Source: Bactericera cockerelli (lineage: Eukaryota > Arthropoda > Insecta > Hemiptera > Triozidae). From it: a stretch of 64,000 bases of DNA. The notes below the pieces were generated by a model. It ran no database searches, was not told the origin of the DNA, and was given only the letters and a program-made list of their open reading frames with translations. The position numbers were made by a program, and so were the translations under genes. Positions 42,184 to 52,866 of the stretch are shown one piece after another (within the stretch, counting starts at the first letter, position 1; each line of letters starts with the position of its first letter). The DNA is taken from positions 8,561,665 through 8,625,664 of the forward strand of contig CM044959.1 of assembly GCA_024516035.1 (NCBI GenBank), given 5' to 3'.

Positions 42184-43232
42184 ACACAATAATAATAATA
42201 ATAAAAATAAAAAACAAAACAAAACCTCATGATACCTACCAAGAGAAAGAGAAGTCTTCATGATTCACCGCACAAAAGGAACTTTGATCAAAACAGTATT
42301 TTTATGGTTCCAAAGAAAAATTCTATAAAAAAAGAAAATATTACATGGAAACACTACTTTGAGAAAAAGAGATTGAAACTATACAAAAAAAATAGCACAC
42401 AAACATCTACTAGTTAAACTACACAATTATTCATACAACTGTAAATCTTATTTTGACAAAAAACATATTATTAAGAAAGAAAAAAAATGGTAGAAAAAAA
42501 TGAATAGAGGATATTCTATTGCACAAAAATGAAAAAAAAAAACATGCAATAAAAAGCGGACAGGAGGAGATACGATTTTTTTTTTTTTTTTCACAATAAA
42601 GTTGACTAAGCTACTAAAAAATAAAACCAGAATATTCGTTGGGTAAGTTTTTCTGGATCGCAAGGCATTGATAACAGAAATATTACATTTAACATAAAAT
42701 TAAACAGTCATAGAAATTGAAATCCAAAAAGCCAATATTTATAATATGGCTGTACGAAAAGCAAAAATAGGTGACTCATTTATTTATTGGGGGCGAATCT
42801 TACAAAAGACTACAAAGCGAGGGGTTTTAAAATTATAGGTAAGATTTTTAATAACTAAAGCAACAAGCAGGGTCAGACATTAGGTATGGATCTTCAATAA
42901 AGCGCAGGTCAAAATCAGAGGGGTGGAATTTATAATACCTAAGAGATACTACAGAGTAAGAGTCGGAAAAATTAAGGGCAGAGATTACAAAAGACTAAAA
43001 AGCAAGGCCAGGGACTGATTCCAGAAAGCACTCTCACACTCACACTCCCCAAATCTCCCTTTTTTTAAGTACTGCTTTAGCTCTTAAGTCATTCTCGTAT
43101 TTAGGATATTATTATATTCTGTTGTATATGAAATGCTGTCCCTTTCAAACGTCAAGTTTCGTTCAAATAAGCCAATGAGAGTGTGCTCTTCAACACGTTG
43201 ACATCCGGCCAGAATTTCCTATCTCCATGCTC
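42184..43232. other. A-rich and AT-rich sequence
   Basis: Low complexity with poly-A and poly-T runs; no gene. ORFs 42229-42417 and 42448-42663 are composition artefacts. Confidence 0.45.
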
Positions 43233-43448
43233 CTGTCAACCTTTGAAGGATGACACCTCAATTCCGGAGGGCTCGTGTTGACCCAGCACGTAAATGGGAA
43301 GTATTGTGTCATCTCTCGCCCATCAGAGGTCAGAGGGAAGGCATACTACGGGATGGGCATACGGGCAAGCTACAACACAGACCACAAGCGTCTACAGTAG
43401 CTCCTGTTTCATGGCTACGAAATAAAAAATGCTCTGACACACTCATCT
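43233..43448 (+). mobile_element. SINE group 2, body only
   Basis: gctcgtgttgacccagcacg, ggcatactacgggatgggca, ending in a T-rich tail. Confidence 0.8.
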
Positions 43449-43477
43449 TTTTTTTTTAATGTCATCTTAAGAAAATA

Positions 43478-43670
43478 AAATAATATCGCCTTAATTATAC
43501 AGCTCGATTAGGACTAATGAGTCCTATTATTCCAGCAGTAAGCCCAAGGCGTATTATTTTGTGGTCAAAATCCCAAGGAGGAGGATAACTTGTCATGTTC
43601 CGGCTGGGTTTCGAACCCGCGACTTCTGGATTACCAGTCAGACGCCTTGACCACTGAGCTAGGGACAGAA
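43478..43670 (-). mobile_element. SINE group 1 (tRNA-derived)
   Basis: atatcgccttaattatacag to ccactgagctagggacag. Confidence 0.88.
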
Positions 43671-43773
43671 GCATGGAACACGGAGGGACTGGCATCCAGG
43701 TATGTTCTGATTTTCATGTACATCTAAAACAACTTCTCACTTTTCTATTTATTTATTATTATTATTATTTTAA

Positions 43774-44071
43774 AGATGAGTGTTTCACAGCCGTTTTTTT
43801 TTTTTTTTTTTCGTAGCCATAAAACAGGAGCTACTATAGACGCTTGTGGTCTGTGTTGTAGCCTGCCCATCCCGCAGTATGCCTCTGATGGGCGAGAAGT
43901 GACACAATACTTCCCAATTAGGTGCTGGGTCAACAAGAGCGCACCGGAAGGTATCCCTTACAAACAACTGTAATCAAATTAAGAATACAATTTTTTGTCG
44001 GCACGGGGGATCGAACCCGGGACCTTCCGCATGGCAAGCGAGTGCTTAACCACTGAGCTAATCGCGCGCTC
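43774..44071 (-). mobile_element. SINE group 2 (tRNA-derived)
   Basis: Full-length; head complement 'ctgagctaatcgcgcgc' and box B complement gggggatcgaacccgggacc. Confidence 0.9.
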
Positions 44072-44241
44072 TTCTGTTTATACTGATATAAGTATACGGA
44101 CACCGATGTGTTAACAGTCGAAAGCGTGAGATCTGGGTTATTACGAGAGAGAGAGAGAAAGCTTTCTGGAACGGGGCCCAGGAGGAGTTGGAGAGAGGCG
44201 GAGCTTAAAGGCGAGGACTGAAAATTGGGGGTGGGGCTTAC

Positions 44242-44342
44242 AAGAGGCGGGCAGTGGGCGTTCCTCTGTCACCATGAGGGCGGCCCGCTCCGAGGGAATG
44301 GGGTACGCCTGCTCTAGCGGCTTCACGCAGTTCACATTCGTC
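44242..44342 (-). CDS. Putative internal exon, family unknown
   Basis: GC-rich 101-nt segment between an acceptor CCTCTAG (above 44342) and a donor CTT|GTAAGC. It reads TNVNCVKPLEQAYPIPSERA then ALMVTEERPLPAS. It takes one base and leaves one base, which matches the two bases opening the proline-rich exon at 38557-38648. I propose both belong to one minus-strand gene whose 5' exons I cannot find. Confidence 0.4.
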
Positions 44343-44423
44343 CTAGAGGTTGACGAGGGAAAATAGGAGAACGAAACATGGTAGTTCACAGGGTTGTTCG
44401 TTGCGACAGAAAATCCAAAGACT

Positions 44424-44942
44424 TAGGCTGGTATGCAGAGACGATTTAGTAATCCCTATAGCAGGGGTCGGCAATTAAATCCTGTCAGGGTCCGGATTAA
44501 CATGAGAAAAATCTCCGCGGTCCGGATTAATAAGAACCATCAGTCTTTTGGAACTTTCTTACACCAAAACTGTTCGGTTTGTACTGTCTCTTTGCACATT
44601 GTTAGGACTACTTCTTCTAGCGAATCAATTTTTTTAAGAAAGAGAAAAAAATATTATTTTTTGGACCTAAAATTTTGTTCGTGGGCCAGACAAATGAACT
44701 TCGCGGTCCGGATTCGGACCGCGGTCCGCTAATTACCAACCAAGACCCTATAGGAATCACTGTAGGGTGGTCCCGAGCTTGCTATAGGGAATACTTCGAC
44801 CTTGACAAATATTTATAAAAGAAACATCTGATTGCACATGCGCACAAACGCTTTAAACAAACGTCTCTGAATAACAAAATCAGCTGAAGGGACAAATGAC
44901 CCAGGCATCCCTACAGTGAGGACTCTGCATACAACCCTAAGA
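44424..44942. mobile_element. MITE family C carrying a nested hAT MITE
   Basis: Ends ttaggctggtatgcagag and ctctgcatacaaccctaag with interior text like 32484-32710. It is split by the element at 44462-44745. Confidence 0.82.
44462..44745. mobile_element. hAT-type MITE with 8-bp target duplication
   Basis: Starts caggggtcggcaa, a classical hAT terminus; the other end is a decayed inverted copy. ccctatag flanks both sides (44454-44461 and 44746-44753). It contains repeated cgcggtccggatt words. Confidence 0.88.
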
Positions 44943-44945
44943 CCC

Positions 44946-45236
44946 GAATTATGAAACAGGATTAGATTAGATTGATATGAAACAGGATTAGATATGAAAT
45001 AAGGTGAGGTCCAACATATGCAACTTTGCACATTGGACCTCACCTAAACTATAAATACAATTTTTTAATATATCCATAAAAATTGATGAACATTTTTAAA
45101 TATTTATGTTTATTTTTTCATGTGCTTTATTTTGTGGTCTTTGATAAAATGTTCTTTGATTTATAAAAATACAAATAAAAAACCTGAATTTTTTTTTTTT
45201 ACTAATCCTGGTGGTCTGGATTGATATGTAATCCGT
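44946..45236. other. AT-rich stretch with family B MITE end
   Basis: gaattatgaaacaggattag twice at 44946-44995, then a short inverted pair (ggtgaggtcca.../...tggacctcacct) at 45004-45046. Confidence 0.5.
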
Positions 45237-45430
45237 GCACCGGTTGTCAAGTGGTTAATGCGCTAGACTGGTAATCCAGGTAGTGTAGGGATCCGCTGGT
45301 TCGAATCCCACCCAGTGCAGGAATTTTTCCTCATTCATTTGAGTTTGAGACCACATGATAATGAGACTCTGAGGGTTAAGTGGTAGAAAATGCTTTGAGC
45401 ATTCACATCGCCTGGTGGTGACCTTCCACT
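45237..45430 (+). mobile_element. SINE group 6 (tRNA-derived), best copy
   Basis: Box A ttgtcaagtggttaatgcgc, box B gctggttcgaatcccaccca, body atgataatgagactctgagg and cgcctggtggtgaccttcca. Confidence 0.88.
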
Positions 45431-45725
45431 AAAGAGTGTTATTATTATTATTTATTTATTTATTTATTTATTTAAATCACAAACGGGCGGACCCTGTACT
45501 AACTAAATTACAATATTTACCCTAAATAATAGGCATTAAAAAATATAATAATTAATATTAACTTAACTAAACTTACACTAACTATCAAATTGCACTAAAA
45601 CTAACAAGTAAAATGCATACTTAACCAGTACAAAAATCAAATAAAACCAGCAACAAGAATAATAGAGGGAAGTGAATTTGATGAGGAAAAGAATTGGGAA
45701 AGAAAGAGAAAGTAAACTAGAAACA

Positions 45726-46712
45726 TTATATATCAGAGAAGTAAGCTTTGAGAAAATCAATGGAAGTGAAAAAAAAGTCGATGCTATTATGAAGGTTAGC
45801 TGTTCTCTGAAACCTGATCATGGGGGAATTTTGCAAATAAGAAGTACGAACGAAAGGTGGTTTAAAGGGAAGAGGAGCTCGAGTAGTGTAAGAAGGAATG
45901 TTGATATTGATTGCAGAAAGAAGATCAGGTGTGTCAATTTTGGAGTTTAGAATACTAAAGAAGGTGATACAATCATACATTTCTCTCCTGGAGGAAAGGG
46001 AAAGAAGGTTGAGATTTTTTTCCAAATCAGAGTATGTTTGTTCGGGAGCTCTTATTTTAAATCGCAAAGTTCGGAGGGCTCTATGTTGTATATTTTCAAT
46101 ACGGCCTGAATGTAATGCGAAAGTGGGGTTCCAGATAGTTGATGCAAACTCCAAGACACTGCGAACTAGAGAACAATACAAGATTTTAAATGACATATGA
46201 TCTGGAAAATCTTTTGTTGAACGTGTAATGAAACCTAACATTTTAGAAGCTTTTGAACAAATAGAATCTATGTGAGGATTAAAAGATAAACTTGAGTCAA
46301 AAAGTACACCAAGATCCCTGACGCAGTTAGATCGAGGAACAACACATGACTTGAGTGAATAATTAAAGATGTAAGGAAACTTGGTACGCGAAAAAGTAAT
46401 AACATTACATTTAGCGGAATTTACCTCCAGAAGATTACAATCGAACCAGGTTATAAGATCATTCAAAGCATTCTGGAGTACTTCAAAGTCGTCAGCAGAG
46501 CGAATTTGACGGAAAATTTTTATGTCGTCACAAAAAAGTAGAAATTGAATATCATGCTGAGATAAACATTGGAATACATCATTGATAAACAATAAAAATA
46601 GAATAGGTCCAAGATGGGACCCTTGGGGTACTCCAGATGAGGTAGGAAAAGAAGAAGAGACAGAAGAACCTAAACGAACTACACAGTGTCTACCAGAAAT
46701 ATAACTAGAAAA
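45726..46712 (-). pseudogene. LINE ORF2, RT second half after the premature stop
   Basis: In frame with the upstream part. Shows SGVPQGSHLGPILF, the active-site block LLFCDDIKIF (an F-C-D-D form of the usual Y/F-x-D-D) and the thumb region with LGVLFDSSLSFNPHI and IWNP. The stop at 46713-46715 replaces what is probably a Trp in the common D-W-F-x-SYLSGR-type block (here DFSSYISGRH after the stop). Confidence 0.92.
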
Positions 46713-48644
46713 TCAATCAAATAACGATCCAGATATGCCATATGCCGAAAGTTTATCGAGAAGAACCCTATGATTCACCCTATCAAAGGCCTTTGTCAAG
46801 TCCAGGTATATTGAATCAACTTGAGATCCATGAATATGACGAGAAATATAATCAACATAGCAAAGAAGATTGGTAGATACTGATTTACGAGGAAGAAAAC
46901 CGTGTTGATTGTTAACGATCAAAGGTGTAAAATGAGGAAACAAATTCTCGAGAACTAAAGCTTCAAAAAGTTTAGGAATCGCAGAGAGGATAGAAATGGG
47001 GCGATAATTAGTAATATCGTCACGAGAATTATCTTTCTTAGGAACTGGCGAAACAAAACTAATCTTCCAAAGAGATGGAAATATACCTGAGGACAAAGAC
47101 TGATTGAAAAGTAAAGATAAGGGAAAAGCTAAGGAAGAACAGCAATACTTGAGGAAGATTGGGGGGATTCCATCTGGACCCATTCCTTTGTGAATACTCA
47201 AGGACTTGAGTTTTCTAAGGACTGAGTCGACGGTAATGACACAAGATGAAACCTGATCAGACGAGACATAGGAAAACTGATGCGAACAGAGAGGAACACT
47301 GGCAAACGAAGAGGAGAAGTGTTTTGCAAATAAATCGGCAGAAGACTTAGAACAAGAGGATTCTATATCATTATACCTCATCACCTTGGGCATACTAGAA
47401 CCGCCACGGAGGTTCTTATTGTACTTCCAGAAGTATCGCGGATCTTCCCTGATATTACTAGCAACACGAGATATATATGAGGAATAACAGCGATGGGACT
47501 CATCCTTACAGAGAGTACGAAGACGTGAGAAAATAGAATATGAATGAGAAGACCGAGATGACTTGTAGATCCTATGTGCACACTTCTTTTGGATGATCAG
47601 TGATTTGAGGTAGGAAGAATACCATGAAGGAAATGAATCGCGTTTTACAGAAATTGAAGGGACAAATAGAGTTATGACATTATTAATAAATTCAGAGAAA
47701 AGACGAGTGTTAACTTCAACATCAGGAGAACTAAAGAAAGAGACCCAGTCAAACGTAGAAAAAAGAGTATTCAAGTAAATGTATGGGGCTTTGCGAAAAT
47801 TAAAACCCACATAATCCTCATCGAAAGTTTGCAAATAAGCAACAGAAAATGTAAAACACAGTGGAGGGTGTGGAGAATCCACTCTCAGAAAAGATTCACA
47901 GCGTTCAACAGAACAAGAGTCTATGGAGGAAGAACACAACACCAGATCCAATATATGATCATCTTCATTGCGGACATAATTCAGTTGTTTAAAATCAAAG
48001 AATGATATTCGATCTAGAAACAAACAGCTACGGAGTGAGGAGCTGATGGGGAGAGATGAAACATCACACCAAGTTAATTCCGGTAAGTTGTAGTCACCAA
48101 GGAGAACAAAAGTGTCATTTGGATAAAGGTTTTGTAGACGCTCAACCTCGTCAAAATGAGCAGAGAATAACGAAGGGGGAGAGGAAGGAGGAATATACAC
48201 TACACAAAATATGTATTTGTTACTTGGTGTACTACCAATCGTTACACGCACAAAAAGTTGTTCAAATCCTCGAGATGACTTAGAAATGAGTGAGGAACAG
48301 TGCCGATCGTGAATAGCAATGAGGACGCCAGCACCAGATTTCTTGGCCGAGTGTTTGAGGTCTCTGTCACAGCGGTGAACGGAAAACTGTATGAAGCCAA
48401 TCTCAGACGAAAAAAAAGAGGGAGTAAGATTAGTCTCTGTGAAGGCAAAAATTTCGTAATCTTCAAGTGGCAAAATAGAGCGAGTTAAAGATAATTTGCT
48501 TCTTAATCCCCGAACATTTTGATAAAAGATAGAGAGCCGCGAGAGGGGGGAGCAAGGTAAAGCTGAGTGGGAAAAAGTAGGCGAGGTAGATGAAAAATGA
48601 GGAGAGGAAAAGTTCTGTTGAGAACCCGACGTAAGAACTATCAA
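46713..48644 (-). pseudogene. LINE ORF2, endonuclease and RT first half
   Basis: EN block LSIFYQNVRGLRSKLS, TETNLTPSF, VLLGDYNLPELTW and SPHPPLCFTF; RT block PVPKKDNSRDDITNYRPISI, NNQHGFLPRKS and IYLDLTKAFDRVNH. Ends at TGA 46713-46715. The first codon of the open frame (48644) is TTG, so the real start of ORF2 is uncertain. Confidence 0.93.
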
Positions 48645-49627
48645 GTTGCGAGGGTTCGATCCTCGACTCTGAAATTTGAGCTTTGGCAGCGGGGAACATG
48701 GTCATTAGGTAGAACAGGTACTGGAAAAGAGTTACAAATGAGGTCATCATTAACTGTGGAGAGGTCAATTAGATCGGTAACCGTGTCATTAAAGAAAGAA
48801 CCAAACGTAGAAACTGAATGATTTTTATCTGAATGGACATCAGTTTTTGTCTGCGTCCCCACATCATGAACGTTTTGTCGCGTCAAGGTCGCTGTCTGTA
48901 AACGAACACAGTTACAAGTGGAAAAATGGTTAGTAGAGCAAGTAGTGAGTTTACTAGTATTAACTGATAAATTTCTAGTGTGAGAAATATAAGCTAGAGG
49001 AACTTGAATGTATTTTAGAAAACAAGAGGCAAGTACCATTTTACCCCTACGATTATAATGTAAACCCTCTTCAGTAAACATGGGTCGAGATATAAAATTA
49101 TTAGTATCAATAAAGTTAAAATCAGACTTGGCACAAAGATATTTAAAAAAATTATTGCTCTCGTATATATTGGTAGATAAGTAAGCTTTACTATCGTAAC
49201 GATAGGGGATACTACATAAGAAAATATTAGTCCTAGTAGAGAGGTTCATAAGGGTTGCAGGAAGCATGAAACGTTTGGCCGAGTTAGGTTGAAGGAGGTC
49301 CATGTCGTTTGTGCCCGCATGAATGAAAACGTAATCATCTGAACCAAAATCTTTACATTGGGTGGCAATGGGTTTTATGACCTGAGAAAAAACTGCACCC
49401 GGCTTAATATCAGAAGTCACTTGAATGTTAGAAACTTGAGACTTCAAAATATCTGCAAAATCCCTACACATACTATCAGAGAAAATGGCAATTCTGAAAG
49501 GAGGGTAATTCTTTCTAGCTGAAGTGATGGTAAGAGTTGGAGGAGACACAGTAGTAGTGGGAGGGGCAGCTGTCTGAAGCTCAGGTCGTGTGGCAGGTTT
49601 TAACACTCCCTCTGGTGGGAATTTCAA
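48641..49627 (-). CDS. LINE ORF1, SGNH/GDSL-esterase-like
   Basis: Contains PPFRIAIFSDSMCRDFADIL (block I Ser), YVFIHAGTNDMDLL (the G-x-N-D block), and EGLHYNRRGKMVLASCF (the terminal D/E-x-x-H block). This domain occurs in ORF1 of CR1-type LINEs. The open frame begins at TTG, with no ATG nearby, in keeping with 5' truncation. It overlaps ORF2 by four bases (TTGA). Confidence 0.85.
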   Translation of the reverse strand: MKFPPEGVLKPATRPELQTAAPPTTTVSPPTLTITSARKNYPPFRIAIFSDSMCRDFADILKSQVSNIQVTSDIKPGAVFSQVIKPIATQCKDFGSDDYVFIHAGTNDMDLLQPNSAKRFMLPATLMNLSTRTNIFLCSIPYRYDSKAYLSTNIYESNNFFKYLCAKSDFNFIDTNNFISRPMFTEEGLHYNRRGKMVLASCFLKYIQVPLAYISHTRNLSVNTSKLTTCSTNHFSTCNCVRLQTATLTRQNVHDVGTQTKTDVHSDKNHSVSTFGSFFNDTVTDLIDLSTVNDDLICNSFPVPVLPNDHVPRCQSSNFRVEDRTLAT

Positions 49628-49669
49628 TTAATCACAGCGCATTTATATCAGCTGTTAAGTGATAGTGGC

Positions 49670-49717
49670 TTGAATTAACAAATTCTAGATATTTAATCCT
49701 GTTTCATAATTCCTCTC
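49670..49717. mobile_element. MITE family B end fragment
   Basis: 'atttaatcctgtttcataattcctc' only, beside the LINE 5' end. Confidence 0.45.
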
Positions 49718-50873
49718 TGAAGAGTCCTTGAAAAAGTAGGTTGAATAAAGAAATAAATTTAGAGATAGAGAGACATGAAAATATAGAAAGAAAGTGAGAG
49801 AAAGTCCTGAATGCAATTTCTTCTTCTGCTGAGGGTTTTAATTTACTGTGGTCAGTTTACTCACCCTCCCCTTGACTCCCTAAACAGACAACCAAGTTAA
49901 CTTCACCCAGCCTGAGAGGGCAGGAATAGCACCAGAACATTGGTTGAATCTTATTATGTGTTTTGAAAATTAACATCAAGAAAACATGTTTCTCGTATCT
50001 GATTGGTTGAAAAAGTAACACTGTTTGTCCAAAAACTACCGTGTCTGGGAGCCGTTTTATTATTATTTATTATTTTAATCTTTATTAGGAGAACAAAGTA
50101 CAATATTTACAGTATAAAATTAAGACAAAATAAATAAATGATAGAATAGTATGAAAAATAAATAAAGAAAAAAATAATACTAATGTTCTAACTAAAGGGC
50201 GGGGTTATTGCCTGTGGCAAAAAGAAGTTTGTAGGGTATTTTGTAAACATTTAATATATTCGCGTATACAAAAGATAACATGTCAACTTATTGTTTGAGT
50301 TGTTACGCATAGTAAAATTCAACAATAGTCATGCATGATAATTGAATAAATATTTTATTTTGTTCACATTCTATGCAGGTCAGATCACACAAAGTTTTTG
50401 ACTTTGGCAATCCAGAGAGAACACTTGCTGGGTTACCTCTCTGGATTGTGTTATGTTTAGCACGAAGAAATTTGTATTAATTTAAACCCAAGGCAAGCGT
50501 CAATCCATGTTTTTTCTAGATTCGACTTTAGCCGTGTTTTTCTTTTGGATAATTTTTTTTTTCGAGGTTCGGTATTTGCAAATATTGCCATTTCTTCCAA
50601 GTTCAGCTTCCCCACCATTCATGAAAGAAAAATGCGTTTCGGTACTTTTAAAGATAAACAATGGGAAAATGAAAACTTAACATATAAAAAAATGGCAGTA
50701 AGAATTTCATAAATCCATTTTGGTTAACCTAACTCTGGAAGAAGATTTTTCCTCTTCCAAAAGGAAAATGACTTTATTCCTTTTCGTCCATTTTACTTCA
50801 TTTGAATCCACTTTGGTTAGAAAGAAAAATACGGCTTTTGTTTCCTCGGTACTTGTAGTTTCAGATGTTAGTC
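49718..50873. other. AT-rich intergenic sequence
   Basis: Contains an inverted retroelement 3'-end repeat at 50075-50215 (cgcccttt-type, tattgcctgtggca). No gene seen. Confidence 0.45.
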
Positions 50874-51065
50874 TGGTCGAATGGTGCAGCACACTCGACT
50901 AGCACGCCACTCCACATTCGGAGACCTGGGTTCGAATTCCCGCTGCGTAGAATTTAATTCCGTAACCTTACACTCTGCCGGGCTGTCTCTTTCTTTGTAT
51001 AGGCGTTCTTCACACCTCGGCCGAGGTGTTTGATCTACTCTTTGCTTTCGGTAACCGGGGTCGAA
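50874..51065 (+). mobile_element. SINE group 8 (tRNA-derived)
   Basis: tggtcgaatggtgcagcaca, ctgggttcgaattcccgctg, then a body with acctcggccgaggtg palindrome and an AAT-repeat tail. Confidence 0.75.
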
Positions 51066-51079
51066 TAATAATAATAATA

Positions 51080-51185
51080 ATTCCGTGTCCGTGAGATAGG
51101 GACAGATACCTAAATCACGGTGGTGAGAGGGCGTCCATATAATCTATGGACGCCCTGATCCAATGTCTATCCTCCTTTCATGTCC
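51080..51185 (+). repeat. Dispersed repeat with internal hairpin
   Basis: attccgtgtccgtgagatag, then the inverted pair gggcgtccatata / tatggacgccc. Shared with 33455-33575 and, in part, 2130-2165. Confidence 0.65.
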
Positions 51186-51434
51186 ATTGGTTCTATTTGG
51201 TTTCAACGTCCTAACTTGAGGTAGACAAGACGGGGGTTTTACACTCCATTCGCTGGGAATCGTACCAGCTACCCACATTAACCTCATCCAGCCTAGGTAG
51301 GGCCGGAAATGCCAGCCTCACGTGTTTGGAGGGAACAGAATTTTCTTCGAAAAGTCTGCTCCAACCGGGGATCGAACTCGGGATCTCTGGACTACGGACA
51401 GTAGTCACAACCATTACGCCACGGAGGCTGGCGA
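51186..51434 (-). mobile_element. SINE group 3 (tRNA-derived)
   Basis: ttctatttggtttcaacgtc to cattacgccacggaggctg, complete. Confidence 0.9.
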
Positions 51435-51445
51435 TCCAATCATAA

Positions 51446-51631
51446 TATCGCCTTATTTATACTGCCCGATTAGGACTATTAAGTCCCATTATTGGAACAT
51501 CAAGCCAAAGACGTATTATCCAGTTATCCAAAGAGGATAACTGGTCATGTCCCGGCTGGAGTTCGAACCCGTGACCTCTAGAATCTCTGGATTCACACAG
51601 TGCCGCCTTTACCACTGAGCTACCGGGACAG
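51446..51631 (-). mobile_element. SINE group 1 (tRNA-derived)
   Basis: atcgccttatttatactgcc to actgagctaccgggacag. Confidence 0.9.
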
Positions 51632-52421
51632 ACTTAAATCAGAAAAAAAAGAAAAAAAATCTCATTATAAAACACCCCTACTAAAAAAAACTAAATATTC
51701 TTTTAGACAACTCCTGTTGCCATGGTTTCGTGACAGGTGCAATCCTTAATACATACTTAATGCCAAATGATTTTTACATTTTCATGTCATTTACTGAAGA
51801 CTAGAAAAGTTTGCTTAAAATACCAATATTGACACATGCAAAATAATTAAAATTAAGCTTTCTAGAAGAATATGAAGGAAAAAAACAGCTAACTAAATTT
51901 AAATAAAAAGAAAACAAAATGATGGAAATAAATGAGTTAGTTAGTTTACTAAGGAAAGTAGAAAAATAATAAATTTCAACATGAAATATATTCAACATAT
52001 AACGATACAAATATTGTTAAGTCTCCTTTAAACATAGATTTAAAAAACAATAAATAGAAAAAGAAGTCCAAATTCCCTCTGGGTATAATATATGTAGCAC
52101 TTCCTCAATAGAAAATGGCGGACACCAAATGCTTAGTTAGGACATACATATATTATGTATACATTTATTTATTTTTTCTTCATTTTTTTCTCTTTTATTA
52201 CTCTTATATTGTATATTAATTTGTAATTATCTGTGTTGTATATAATTATGTCCATATTAATAAAGTGTTAAATAATAATAATAAAAATACTATGAACATG
52301 GTGTCTACCATTTTCTATTAAGGCAGTATATGCTATTTCTTATGCAGAGAGCGTGCATCAGTTCTCGACCAGTGTTCGTTATCTACTTTTCTAAATCTAT
52401 GCCTTTATTTTTGTTCATTTT
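51632..52421. other. AT-rich intergenic sequence
   Basis: A-rich text with gaaaatggcggacacca and its inverted relative near 52300. No gene seen. Confidence 0.45.
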
Positions 52422-52487
52422 AGGGCCGAATCGATAGACGTTTTTGTAATACCTCTGTGGAGCTAAGTCTAGATTTTGCGTGTTTTC
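52422..52487. mobile_element. MITE family A fragment
   Basis: gacgtttttgtaatacctct, gtggagctaagtctag. Confidence 0.7.
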
Positions 52488-52499
52488 AACTACTATGGT

Positions 52500-52715
52500 G
52501 ATTGAAAATTCTTTACCCTCAATTTCCAAACTAGCTTTCCATGCTATTCACATTAACCTCACCTAGCCTGACCTTAATGCCAGAAGAATCACTTCTACGG
52601 ACGTAGACCGAGCGATTTGAATACCCGGGCGCTAATCCATGTCTTCGCCTATCTCGACGTTGCTTTGCTTCAGTGATCCATGGGGAACTGGCACTCAACG
52701 TGCGAACCTCGGATA
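52500..52715 (-). mobile_element. 5S rRNA-derived SINE, strongly diverged
   Basis: 'attcacattaacctcacctagcctg' and 'cgacgttgctttgcttcagtgatcca' follow the family order. Confidence 0.55.
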
Positions 52716-52790
52716 CAATGTTATTAAATATATAAACAACACATTTTTTAAAGATAAATATAAAACAAATAAAATGATCAGTCTTTAAAT

Positions 52791-52866
52791 CTATTTTTTC
52801 TGCTTGGCGTCAAGTATAGCTTGATATTGTGAGATCAAAGGCGTGTTTTCTTGCGGGGGACCCTCT
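52791..52866 (-). CDS. Sugar transporter last exon
   Basis: Acceptor TTTTCAG above 52866; one base completes Gly; TAG at 52791-52793. Encodes [20 protein letters not shown] then KQKK. Confidence 0.82.

Larger units (their letters stand above)
45431..49627 (-). mobile_element. CR1/L2-clade-like LINE, nearly intact, 5'-truncated
   Basis: About 4.2 kb. Order on the minus strand: ORF1 with an SGNH-esterase-like domain (49627-48641), ORF2 with endonuclease then reverse transcriptase (48644-45726), a 3' UTR, and an AAAT/AAT-repeat tail at 45431-45479. Simple-repeat tails and an esterase ORF1 point to the CR1/L2 group rather than to poly-A LINEs. The upstream part of ORF1 seems missing. One premature stop is the only obvious ORF2 damage. 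Confidence 0.92.

Noticed and set aside
42448..42663. Phe-rich minus-strand frame
   Set aside because: Product of poly-A/T composition; no membrane protein family pattern.
46081..48821. Plus-strand frames across the LINE
   Set aside because: Antisense to the strongly recognisable endonuclease and reverse transcriptase.
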